Source of the DNA: Clostridium omnivorum
GTDB taxonomy: Bacteria; Bacillota; Clostridia; Clostridiales; Clostridiaceae
NCBI RefSeq assembly: GCF_026012015.1
Contig: NZ_BRXR01000001.1
Coordinates: 186,001 to 250,000, forward strand
DNA length: 64,000 nucleotides
Direction of reading: 5' to 3'
How positions within the stretch are numbered: position 1 is the first letter of the stretch; each line of letters opens with the position of its first letter. The notes under the pieces were generated by a model. It saw nothing but the letters and a program-made list of their open reading frames with translations. It was not told the origin of the DNA and did not search any database. Shown one piece after another: positions 17,539 through 25,311 of this stretch. A program made the translations under genes and the position numbers.

Positions 17539-18087
17539 GTGCCTAAGTTAATAGAAAATGTAAAAGAAAAACTTATTATTGAAGGAAGAAAAACTCTTAT
17601 TGAAAAAAACTATAAAGAACTTAATATTAGGGATATTGCAAAGCAATGTAGTATTGCAATAGGTACTTTTTATAATTACTTTCCTAATAAAGAAGAATTT
17701 GTATCCGAAATTTTTATGGATGATTGGAAAAACACATTAAGCTTAGTTGATACTCTAATTCCTTCAGATAAAAGTCTAAGGGACAAATTAAATGAAATAT
17801 ACATTTCACTCCAAAGTTTTTTAGATAAATATATATCAATTTTCTATGAAATTGCAAAAACTAAAGGCTACGGAGACGAATCTTCCTTTGGAATGCTGGA
17901 ATTTTTTCAAAAGATGCGCATGCTTTTTGAACATGAAAAGAATAAAGGAGATTTAAGTTCTGAACTAAACTTAGATGAACTAACCCACTTTGTTGTTTCA
18001 AATTTAATGTATCTAATAAAAAATAAATATACCTCTTTCGAGAAGTTATACTCTCAAATGGGTCTGCCAAATAATTTAATGGGTTGA
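17539..18087 (+). CDS. TetR family transcriptional regulator
   Basis: 182 residues. The N-terminal HTH is typical: LNIRDIAKQCSIAIGTFYNYFPNKEEF near residues 28-54. The rest is a variable ligand-binding helical domain of unknown specificity. The GTG start at 17539 follows AAAGGATG. The upstream operator overlapping the promoter suggests autorepression. No obvious target gene is co-transcribed: the next gene is convergent, so other targets must lie elsewhere. Confidence 0.88.
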   Translation: MPKLIENVKEKLIIEGRKTLIEKNYKELNIRDIAKQCSIAIGTFYNYFPNKEEFVSEIFMDDWKNTLSLVDTLIPSDKSLRDKLNEIYISLQSFLDKYISIFYEIAKTKGYGDESSFGMLEFFQKMRMLFEHEKNKGDLSSELNLDELTHFVVSNLMYLIKNKYTSFEKLYSQMGLPNNLMG

Positions 18088-18203
18088 AAATAATTTGTAT
18101 CAAGAGAATACTTTGAAATTTATTTATTTTTTTACTTCTTTTCAATTAAATTCTTGAAACTTATACTATAGTTGCATTACAATATAATTATAAATTAAAA
18201 TAT

Positions 18204-18230
18204 AAAAGATATCCATATTGGATATCTTTT
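18204..18230. terminator. Bidirectional terminator between TetR gene and repeat-peptide gene
   Basis: A perfect 12-bp stem (AAAAGATATCCA with its complement) around a 3-nt loop lies between the convergent genes, with A/T tracts on both sides. Confidence 0.85.
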
Positions 18231-18283
18231 ATAATAACTTTACATATTATACTAAATTTATTTTATTGTAGATCCCCTATTAT

Positions 18284-18327
18284 ACAATATTTTCGCTTAC
18301 ATGACCTCTTGATTCTGGATCTATTTA
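18284..18327 (-). pseudogene. Decayed tenth repeat beyond the stop codon
   Basis: Reading on in frame after the TAA at 18325-18327 gives IDPESRGHVSENIV and then a stop. IDPESRGHV clearly matches the IDPEPRHV repeat core, and the TAA falls where the repeat has its leucine codon (TTA or CTA). A single nonsense change therefore appears to have cut off a tenth unit, which has since drifted (P to S, an inserted G). Confidence 0.75.
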
Positions 18328-18828
18328 TGCAATATTAATTATTACGTGCCTTGGCTCTGGATCTATTAGCTCTGCTACTTGATTAACTACATGTCTTGGC
18401 TCCGGATCTATTAGCTCTGCTACTTGTTTAACTACATGTCTTGGCTCCGGATCTATTAGCTCTGCTACTTGTTTAACTATATGCCTTGGTTCTGGATCTA
18501 TTAGATCTGCTACTTGTTTAACTACATGCCTTGGTTCTGGATCTATTAGATCTGCTACTTGTTTAACTACATGCCTTGGTTCTGGATCTATTAGATCTGC
18601 TACTTGTTTAACTACATGCCTTGGTTCTGGATCTATTAGATTTGCTACTTGTTTAACTACATGCCTTGGTTCTGGATCTATTAGATCTGCCACTTGTTTA
18701 GCTATATGTCTTGGTTCTGGATCTATTAAATCTGCAACTTTAAGAGAACCACTTTGGCGTACAAACCCAAAACCAAAAGACAACAATAACAACATTAGCG
18801 CTAGTAATTTAGTTAGTTTTTTTGACAT
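18325..18828 (-). CDS. Exported tandem-repeat peptide precursor, probable multi-copy quorum-sensing pheromone
   Basis: About 167 residues. The N-terminus MSKKLTKLLALMLLLLSFGF is a clear Sec signal (basic, then about 16 hydrophobic residues), with no lipobox cysteine. After a short spacer come nine consecutive 15-residue repeats of the form VA(D/E/N)LIDPEPRHVVKQ; the last copy ends HVIINIA. LIDPEPRH is invariant in all nine, while the junction HVVKQVAD varies. No other domain is present. The ATG at 18828 is preferred over 18843 because GGAGG overlaps the first and sits 8 bases before the second. It is divergent from the HTH-TPR regulator at 19025, the usual partner of secreted, processed and re-imported peptide signals. 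The signalling role is inference; a repeat surface protein or multi-core RiPP precursor is less likely, as no modifying enzymes are nearby. Confidence 0.8.
   Translation of the reverse strand: MSKKLTKLLALMLLLLSFGFGFVRQSGSLKVADLIDPEPRHIAKQVADLIDPEPRHVVKQVANLIDPEPRHVVKQVADLIDPEPRHVVKQVADLIDPEPRHVVKQVADLIDPEPRHIVKQVAELIDPEPRHVVKQVAELIDPEPRHVVNQVAELIDPEPRHVIINIA
18330..18738 (-). repeat. Nine tandem 45-bp coding repeats
   Basis: The repeat unit is 45 bp. Copies 4 and 5 are identical; copies 7 and 8 differ by one base. Copies 1-6 (N-terminal) use a CTTGGTTCTGG form and copies 7-9 a CTTGGCTC(C/T)GG form, as read on +. This block structure indicates expansion by slippage or unequal exchange. Confidence 0.92.
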
Positions 18829-18903
18829 TTTCTTCGCCTCCATAATATTTATTACACAGCATATTATCGCTAAGAATATTTTACCACTTTTACACCATTT
18901 AGT

Positions 18904-18926
18904 AAATATTGTATTTTACAATATTT
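18904..18926. promoter_or_regulatory. Palindromic operator between the pheromone and regulator genes
   Basis: AAATATTGTA-TTT-TACAATATTT is a perfect 10-bp inverted repeat with a 3-base centre, in the 196-bp divergent intergenic region about 80 bases upstream of the peptide gene. A dimeric HTH regulator such as the one at 19025 could bind it. Confidence 0.6.
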
Positions 18927-19024
18927 TGTTATTTACTTATTTCTTAATTTATTTTTTATATATGTCTAATTTAATTTTATAAACAATTATTATATTATAA
19001 TTAATTAGTAACAAGGAGTATGCT

Positions 19025-20344
19025 ATGGAAAGCTTTGAAATTTTATCCCCAGGTGAAAAAATAAAAAGAATAAGAAAAAGCCTTAATTTAAAACAATTTC
19101 AGATTGTTGGAGAAGATGTAACCAGAAATTTAATAAGTGCTATAGAAAATGATAAAGCGAATTTAACACCAAAGGTTGCTAAGATTGTAGCAAGCAACAT
19201 AAATCAGTTTTGTAAAGAGAATAATATACCTTTTCAAGTTTCAGAGGAATATTTACTAGAAGATACTGTGGATCAAGCAAACATAATAGCTGATAAATAC
19301 ATAGAGTTTATTAAACTAAATGAGAAGAATCCTAACTTTGATCTTTCTAATACTGTTAAAAATATAGAGGACTTCTTTCTAAAATATAATCTTCCAGAAA
19401 AAAAAGTTATAATATATGAGCTTTTTGGTAACATTCTAATTTCTATCTTTGACTATTATAAAGGGTACACTTATTATATAAAAGCTTTAGAAAACTGTTC
19501 TAAAATATCTGATATCTGTAAAGAAATTGAGATACTCTCAAATTTATCATATACCTGTATGAAACTAAATAGATACAACGAAGCTATAGATTATAATCAA
19601 ATGGCTTTGCTTCATACTAACAATTTATCTACGAATTTATTATTTAATTTCAAATTCAATAACGCACTAGCTTATAAAAAACTTGGAAAGCTAGAATCTG
19701 CTTTAACTGAGCTTACAAATCTTGAGAATATTTTCAAAAACATAGGTGAAGATGATAAGTTTCAACTATTAACATTAAAGGCTAATTGTTATAAAGAATT
19801 AAAACAGTATAAGTCTGCAATTGATTTGCATACTTTTCTACTATCAGCAACTAATAATAACATTGAGCGCAGTTTAATTATAATATGCAATTTATTAGAA
19901 ATATACTTATTACTTAAAGATAGAAAAAGCACAAAAAAGCTTTTAGACAAATGCTCTACTTACTTATCTTTATATAAGCAAACTGAAGATAGTGAATATA
20001 CATGTCAGATATACAGAGAAATAGCAAATTCATATCTGCTAATTGAAGATATTGAACTTGCTAGATTGTACTTCGACGAAGCAGTTAAATTCGGTAAGAA
20101 GAGAAAGAATGAAAGAGTTCTATCAGATGTTTTAAGTAGTTTATTTGATATTTACAATGCAGACTCAAATACTAATGATATGGATAACCTAAAAAACGAA
20201 GTTCTAGAATTAATTTCTCTAAAAATTATCGGATTTGATGAACTTATTATTTTTAAGCTAATTGATTACTATAATAATATAAATGATACGGAAAGCCTAA
20301 GGAGCATAACAAATTTTATTATTGATGAAAAGAGTAATTTTTAA
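19025..20344 (+). CDS. HTH-TPR peptide-responsive regulator (RRNPP type)
   Basis: 439 residues. Residues about 8-60 form an XRE-type HTH (GEKIKRIRKSLNLKQFQIVG ... NLISAIENDKANLTPKVA). The rest is helical with tetratricopeptide-like units, such as the pairs starting YNEAIDYNQMALLH, KLESALTELTNLENI, YKSAIDLHTFLL and DIELARLYFDEAVKF. This is the architecture of the Rap/Rgg/NprR/PlcR/PrgX receptors and the clostridial Qsr proteins, which bind short peptides in the TPR groove and switch DNA binding. The start follows CAAGGAG. Divergent pairing with the repeat-peptide precursor strongly suggests receptor and signal. Peptide import would need an oligopeptide permease located elsewhere. Confidence 0.85.
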   Translation: MESFEILSPGEKIKRIRKSLNLKQFQIVGEDVTRNLISAIENDKANLTPKVAKIVASNINQFCKENNIPFQVSEEYLLEDTVDQANIIADKYIEFIKLNEKNPNFDLSNTVKNIEDFFLKYNLPEKKVIIYELFGNILISIFDYYKGYTYYIKALENCSKISDICKEIEILSNLSYTCMKLNRYNEAIDYNQMALLHTNNLSTNLLFNFKFNNALAYKKLGKLESALTELTNLENIFKNIGEDDKFQLLTLKANCYKELKQYKSAIDLHTFLLSATNNNIERSLIIICNLLEIYLLLKDRKSTKKLLDKCSTYLSLYKQTEDSEYTCQIYREIANSYLLIEDIELARLYFDEAVKFGKKRKNERVLSDVLSSLFDIYNADSNTNDMDNLKNEVLELISLKIIGFDELIIFKLIDYYNNINDTESLRSITNFIIDEKSNF

Positions 20345-20370
20345 AAGCGTTGGTTTATACCAACGCTTTT
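20343..20370. terminator. Bidirectional terminator between the regulator and the mocA-like gene
   Basis: A perfect 11-bp stem (AAAAGCGTTGG with its complement) and a 6-nt loop overlap both stop codons. It ends the regulator transcript on one strand and the long molybdenum-hydroxylase operon on the other. Confidence 0.9.
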
Positions 20371-20921
20371 TTTAGCATATTATTATATACTTCCGTATTA
20401 TCAATATCTACAAAAATCTTGTCACTTTCTATTTCTAATCTTTCAACATCATCTTGATGATTATTAATTATTTCCCTAGCACCTTTATCTCCAGTATTAT
20501 TTATTAACTCATGAAAGTATTTTCTACCAATAATTACAGGATTCCCTTTCATACCTCTATACATTGGTACAACTATATTTTTGCTGCTGTTAGTAAACGC
20601 TGTATACAATTTATCAATTATTTTAGTTTCTATAAATGGCATATCTCCAAGAAGAATCATAACTCCATCTCCATTAAAACCTTCCAACCCGCACTTTACT
20701 GAAGTACTCATTCCTTTTTCATAATTACAATTAAATACCTTAGTAATATCCGTTATTAAGTCATATTTTCCGTATACAACTATGAGCTCATCTAATTTTG
20801 ACTTCTTTGCATTTTGTATTACTATATCTATCATTGGAATGTCATGTATTTTTAATTGAAGTTTATTTTCTCCCATTCTTGAGGACTTACCTGCCGCAAG
20901 AATTATTCCTCTTATATACAT
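20355..20921 (-). CDS. MocA/YgfJ-like molybdenum cofactor nucleotidyltransferase
   Basis: 188 residues, MobA-like NTP transferase: ILAAGKSSRMGENKL at the N-terminus (nucleotide loop) and MILLGDMPFI near residue 100 (metal-binding aspartate). MocA makes the cytosine dinucleotide form of molybdopterin used by xanthine-dehydrogenase family enzymes, and YgfJ homologues accompany selenium-dependent molybdenum hydroxylases. Last gene of the operon, 5 bases after adenine deaminase, so it probably matures the cofactor of the upstream enzymes. Companion genes yqeB and yqeC are not in the window. Confidence 0.82.
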   Translation of the reverse strand: MYIRGIILAAGKSSRMGENKLQLKIHDIPMIDIVIQNAKKSKLDELIVVYGKYDLITDITKVFNCNYEKGMSTSVKCGLEGFNGDGVMILLGDMPFIETKIIDKLYTAFTNSSKNIVVPMYRGMKGNPVIIGRKYFHELINNTGDKGAREIINNHQDDVERLEIESDKIFVDIDNTEVYNNMLKKALV

Positions 20922-20926
20922 TTCAC

Positions 20927-22624
20927 CTACTCCTTCGCAAATAAATCTATAAAACTAAATTTATCAAAATCAAATAGGCCCCTTGATGTTATCTTTAATT
21001 TAGGTATTACAGAAAGAGCCATAAAACCAAGAGTTAAAAATGGATCAAAATCCTTGCTTACTCCAAACTTTCTAGCTATATCGCTTAAATTTTTAACTTT
21101 CATATTTACTTCATATGGATTTTCAGAAGTAATTAAACCAGCTATTGGAAGACTTAGCGAGTCTAGTATTTTTCTCTGTGAGACTAACACAATTCCTCCA
21201 CCAATTGCAATAAGAGTATTTACTGCTATTTCCATATCCTTATCATTATCACCAACTACTACAATATTATGTGAATCGTGAGATATTGTCTGTGCTAAAG
21301 AGCAATTTTTAAGACCTAGGCCTTCTAAAAAACCAATAGAGTATTTTCCAGTATTCTTGTGTCTTTCAAAAACACCTATCTTTAAAATATCCTCTCCATC
21401 TACTTTAGAGATATATCCACCATCAATATATATTTTTCTCTTTTCCACTAAAGTTTCTACAGAACGAGAAATTAGCTTAATCACGTTAACTTTTTCTCCC
21501 CTAGCTTCTATTCTAAAAAGGTCACTACTTATATACTGAGTATTCATTGTGGATTTCATATTTATATTGGTAAAATGCATTGGTTTATCATTTCTCTTAC
21601 CATCTTTAAATACGTACTGTATTTCAAGATTTTTTAAATCTTGAAATACAACTATATCTGCTTTAAACCCTGGAGCAATAGCTCCTCTATCATTCAAGCC
21701 ATAGCATTGTGCTGCATTAAACGCAGCTATAATATAGGCCTTTATTGGATCTAACCCTTCCTCAATTGCAAGTCTAATGCAATTATCTATAGAACCTTCT
21801 AATAATAAATCCTCAATATGCCTATCATCTGTACAAAATAAAAATCTATGATAGTTTTCATTTTTTACTGCTGGCAGTAGATCCTTTAGGTTTTTTGTAG
21901 CCGAGCCTTGTCTAAGCATTACAAACATGCCTCTTTCAACTTTTCTCAATGCCTCTTCAAAGCTAGAGCACTCATGATCAGTTTTTATTCTACAATTTAA
22001 ATAAGCATTAAGTGCTTCCCCACTAATTTTAGGACAATGGCCATCAATATTCTTGTCCCTGCACAACTCTAATTTATCGACCATCTGAGTTTTAGCATTT
22101 GTTACTGCTTGAACATCCATAACTTCCCCTAAGCCAAGTACTCTATCATTTTGAATAAACCTGCTCAGCTGATAACTATTAAGAACAGCTCCAGAATCCT
22201 CAAACTCGGTTGCAGGAACACATGATGGAAGCATAAAAAATATATCCATTACACTTTTTTTGCTGTTCTCTAGCATAAAATCAATACCCTTATCACCCAT
22301 AACATTAGCAATTTCATGTGGGTCAGCAACTACTGTTGTAACCCCGTGTTTTAAGGCTATCTGAGAAAATACTTCAGGAGTTACCATTGAGGACTCAATA
22401 TGAACATGAGAGTCTATAAAGCCTGGTGCTGCAAACATTCCCTCACAATCTATTTCCTCTATTCCATCATAGCTTCCAATACCAGCAATCATATCATCAC
22501 AAATTGCGATATCATTTTTTTCAATTATTTGGCTAAAAACATTAATAATCAATACATTTTTTAAAACTAAATGCGCCTTTTCTCTTCCCATGGCTATGTC
22601 TACAATTTTTTTAATTTCAGCCAT
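20927..22624 (-). CDS. ade: Adenine deaminase
   Basis: 565 residues, bacterial adenine deaminase (adenine to hypoxanthine and ammonia). The N-terminal amidohydrolase barrel carries GFIDSHVHIESSMV near residue 68 and VADPHEIANVMG near residue 98, then GHCPKISG, and FCTDDRHIEDLL. The C-terminal domain includes ISHDSHNIVVVGDND. Length matches the family. It overlaps the upstream molybdopterin subunit gene by 8 bases, so the two are translationally coupled, which feeds adenine into the hypoxanthine/xanthine branch handled by the neighbouring hydroxylases. Confidence 0.93.
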   Translation of the reverse strand: MAEIKKIVDIAMGREKAHLVLKNVLIINVFSQIIEKNDIAICDDMIAGIGSYDGIEEIDCEGMFAAPGFIDSHVHIESSMVTPEVFSQIALKHGVTTVVADPHEIANVMGDKGIDFMLENSKKSVMDIFFMLPSCVPATEFEDSGAVLNSYQLSRFIQNDRVLGLGEVMDVQAVTNAKTQMVDKLELCRDKNIDGHCPKISGEALNAYLNCRIKTDHECSSFEEALRKVERGMFVMLRQGSATKNLKDLLPAVKNENYHRFLFCTDDRHIEDLLLEGSIDNCIRLAIEEGLDPIKAYIIAAFNAAQCYGLNDRGAIAPGFKADIVVFQDLKNLEIQYVFKDGKRNDKPMHFTNINMKSTMNTQYISSDLFRIEARGEKVNVIKLISRSVETLVEKRKIYIDGGYISKVDGEDILKIGVFERHKNTGKYSIGFLEGLGLKNCSLAQTISHDSHNIVVVGDNDKDMEIAVNTLIAIGGGIVLVSQRKILDSLSLPIAGLITSENPYEVNMKVKNLSDIARKFGVSKDFDPFLTLGFMALSVIPKLKITSRGLFDFDKFSFIDLFAKE

Positions 22625-23573
22625 TGTTTTTCTCCTTATTTTTTATTGCTAGCAGCACTTTATCACAGGTTGCAGGTAAATCTAAAATTCTTACACCTAC
22701 TGCATCATATATAGCATTCAAAATTGCTGGTGCAGTTGAAATCATTGATGGCTCCCCTAGTCCCTTAGCTCCATAGGGCCCTGTTACCTCATCCTCTTCA
22801 ATAAAATAAGTTTTTATTTTAGGAACATCTATACTGGTAGGAATTATATAATCAGCAAAGTTTGGATTTTTTATGCACCCCTCTTTGAATTCCACTTTTT
22901 CCATTAGTGCATACCCTAGTCCCATTGCGCATCCGCCCTCTATTTGTCCCTGAGCCATAATTGGATTTATTATCTTACCTGAATCATGGCAAGCTGTGAT
23001 CTCTAAAGCATCCACTTTTCCTGTTTCATCATCAACTTCTACAACAGCTCGGTTTACTGAAAATGTATATGGCCAATAAGGATTTCCCTGTCCCGTTTCT
23101 AAATTAACAGAAGAAGTTTTTGCCTTAAAGTATCCTGCAGTTTTAACTTCCATTCCAACTTCATTTAGTCTCTTATATAGCCATCTTAAAATAGTGCTGT
23201 AGTTTTTTTCTTTTTTAATTTTATCTTCTTTTATGTACGGGTCAATAAATTGTCTCTTGAAATTTTTACATCCATCCATAACAGCATTCCCAGTATTATA
23301 AGTTTGTCTGCTAGCAGCTGCTGTTCCCGAATCTTCCATCTTAGTACTGTCACTGTTTTGTACTGCTATTAAATCTATAGGAATTTCAAGAGTTTCTGCA
23401 GCAATTTGCTTCATAACATTTTTAGCACCTTGCCCTACGTCCGTTGCTTCTACTGATACCATGATAAGCCCATCTTCTAATAACTCTATTGTTGCCCTAG
23501 ATTCATCAGGAAATCCATTTCCATAACCTGTACCATAAATCATACAAGCATACCCAATACCCTTCTTTTTCAT
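22617..23573 (-). CDS. Molybdopterin subunit, C-terminal half (NdhM-like)
   Basis: 318 residues, equivalent to the C-terminal part of xanthine dehydrogenase molybdopterin subunits. It contains DVGQGAKNVMKQIAAE, a GTAAASRQTYNTGNAV region, and the active-site segment GPYGAKGLGEPSM with the catalytic glutamate. The N-terminal half is encoded by the separate gene just upstream, with a 15-base gap and its own ribosome site (AGGGGGGG), so this is a genuine two-subunit split rather than a frameshift. The same split is known in nicotinate dehydrogenase of Eubacterium barkeri (NdhL/NdhM). Substrate here is unknown; hypoxanthine, xanthine or nicotinate are candidates. Confidence 0.82.
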   Translation of the reverse strand: MKKKGIGYACMIYGTGYGNGFPDESRATIELLEDGLIMVSVEATDVGQGAKNVMKQIAAETLEIPIDLIAVQNSDSTKMEDSGTAAASRQTYNTGNAVMDGCKNFKRQFIDPYIKEDKIKKEKNYSTILRWLYKRLNEVGMEVKTAGYFKAKTSSVNLETGQGNPYWPYTFSVNRAVVEVDDETGKVDALEITACHDSGKIINPIMAQGQIEGGCAMGLGYALMEKVEFKEGCIKNPNFADYIIPTSIDVPKIKTYFIEEDEVTGPYGAKGLGEPSMISTAPAILNAIYDAVGVRILDLPATCDKVLLAIKNKEKNNG

Positions 23574-23588
23574 TGCTTACCCCCCCTA

Positions 23589-24839
23589 CTATAATTCTAC
23601 AGCTTCTCCTTTAGCCACTTCTTCAATACATTTTTTTATTCCCACACTGCTTTCGAGGCACTGACCAGTAGGTAAAATACTTCCAACTTTTACTGCATTC
23701 ATATATCTAAATTTAAGAGGATGTATATTGGAAAGGCCCGCTAAAATATCCATTTGACTTTCATACGCTATTGCAGCTTGTGCAGCGCCAAATCCTCTCA
23801 TTGCACCAGCAAAAGAATTATTTGTATAAACTGCAAAAGACTCTATATCTACATTTTCTACTTCATAGGGTCCAACTGCATGAACTGCTGCCTTTCTAAG
23901 CACATTCATTCCCCAAGAGCAGTAGGCACCTGTATCTCCATATATTCTTGCCTTTACAGCACAAAGCATTCCATCTTCTCTTACGCCTGTCTTATAATAC
24001 ATTTTAAAACTATGCCTCTTACAATGGGTTGCAGTAGATTCTTCTCTTGAATACACAATTTTTACTGGCCTCTTTGTATAATAGCAGGCTAATGCTGCGT
24101 GTGCTTGAAGAGTTATATCTTCCCTTGCTCCAAAAGCTCCTCCAATAGCAGTATTGATAATTCTAACTTTATCCTGAGAAACTCCCAAGCACCTAGCCAC
24201 TTCTTCTCTATCATAGTGAGGGTACTGAGTTGCCACATATATTTCTATTATGCCATCTTTATTAATATTACTTACAGCAGCTTCTGGTTGAAGAAAAGCG
24301 TGGTCTATAGCTGGAGTGCAGTACCAATTTTCCGCCACATATTTGGCTTCCTTAAATCCCTTATCTATATCCCCTTTTTTAATTTTCAAATCATAAAGAA
24401 TATTTGAATTTTCACCTATTATTGGAGCATCCTTAAGGAGTGCTTCATCAATATTAAAAATACCTCTATATTCCTGGTATTTTACATCTATTAGTGATAA
24501 AGCCTTCTTTAGAATACTTTTATTTTCCGCAACAACTAATACAATTGGATCTCCAACTCTCTTTACAATATCTTGAACTAAGAATGGCTGATCTTTTAAA
24601 ACTACTCCATGTTTTTTTTCGCCAGGTATCATACTATAGTCAATAACATGTACTATGCCGTGTAAATTTTTAATTTTTGAGTAATCAATACTTAGTACTT
24701 TTCCAAAGGATATTTTACTTCTTAGAACACCTGCATAGAGCATGTTAGGGAATTCTATATCATCAGGATATATAGCCTTTCCTCTCACCTTATTGTAAGC
24801 ATCTTCCTTTTTTATGCTCTTTCCAACAAACTCCAGCAT
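23589..24839 (-). CDS. Molybdopterin subunit, N-terminal half (NdhL-like)
   Basis: 416 residues, matching the first part of molybdopterin-binding hydroxylase subunits: the small a/b hammerhead domain at the start (KVRGKAIYPDDIEFPNMLYAG), then the first molybdopterin-binding domain with IGGAFGAREDITLQ near residue 230 and AGAMRGFGAAQ near residue 345. It ends where single-chain homologues continue, and the remainder is the next gene. Start at 24839 follows AAGGAGAGG and is one base after the FeS subunit stop. Forms one enzyme with the 22617, 24841 and 25304 genes. Confidence 0.82.
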   Translation of the reverse strand: MLEFVGKSIKKEDAYNKVRGKAIYPDDIEFPNMLYAGVLRSKISFGKVLSIDYSKIKNLHGIVHVIDYSMIPGEKKHGVVLKDQPFLVQDIVKRVGDPIVLVVAENKSILKKALSLIDVKYQEYRGIFNIDEALLKDAPIIGENSNILYDLKIKKGDIDKGFKEAKYVAENWYCTPAIDHAFLQPEAAVSNINKDGIIEIYVATQYPHYDREEVARCLGVSQDKVRIINTAIGGAFGAREDITLQAHAALACYYTKRPVKIVYSREESTATHCKRHSFKMYYKTGVREDGMLCAVKARIYGDTGAYCSWGMNVLRKAAVHAVGPYEVENVDIESFAVYTNNSFAGAMRGFGAAQAAIAYESQMDILAGLSNIHPLKFRYMNAVKVGSILPTGQCLESSVGIKKCIEEVAKGEAVEL

Positions 24840-24840
24840 A

Positions 24841-25311
24841 CTACTTCCTCTCCTTCATGTATTCTTGAGCTAGCATGATTCCCTGTACTATTTTCTCATA
24901 ACCAGTACACCTGCATAAGTTTCCTGATATTCCTGCTCTAACATCAATTTCTTCTAACCTTGAATACTTATCTAAAAGACTTTTAGCACTTAAAATCATA
25001 CCTGGAATGCAATAGCCGCATTGCACTGCTCCCACTTCAATAAAAGCTCTTTGTATTGGTTCTAATTGATCCTTTCCAACACCTTCTATGGTGGTAATTT
25101 GGCTACCATGAGCACTTGCAGCTAAAACAAGACAGGAATTAACGGTTATTCCATCCATTATTACTGTACAAGCTCCACATTCACCTTCTCCACACCCCTC
25201 TTTAGTACCCTTAAACTTTAAAACATCTCTAATAAAATCTATAAGTCTTAAATCAGATTCTATCTCTCTTTCAAAAACAATTCCATTTACCTTAATAGAT
25301 ACTTTATTCAT
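24841..25311 (-). CDS. [2Fe-2S] subunit of molybdenum hydroxylase 3
   Basis: About 156 residues with two [2Fe-2S] centres: CGEGECGACTVIMDG ... NSC (plant-ferredoxin-like) and AVQCGYCIPGM ... GNLCRCTGY (helical domain). Electron-transfer subunit between molybdopterin and FAD. The ATG at 25311 overlaps the end of the FAD subunit gene; GGAGGTGG lies upstream. Confidence 0.92.
   Translation of the reverse strand: MNKVSIKVNGIVFEREIESDLRLIDFIRDVLKFKGTKEGCGEGECGACTVIMDGITVNSCLVLAASAHGSQITTIEGVGKDQLEPIQRAFIEVGAVQCGYCIPGMILSAKSLLDKYSRLEEIDVRAGISGNLCRCTGYEKIVQGIMLAQEYMKERK

Noticed and set aside
18325-18738. 45-bp tandem repeats as a CRISPR array
   Set aside because: There are no spacers: the repeats are contiguous, in frame, and encode an exported protein.
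24051-24407. Opposite-strand ORFs within the molybdenum-hydroxylase genes
   Set aside because: They are shadows of long, motif-bearing minus-strand genes and lack ribosome sites.
22617-24839. Frameshifted or broken xanthine dehydrogenase gene
   Set aside because: Each half has its own ribosome site and sensible ends, and the same split is known in NdhL/NdhM-type enzymes.
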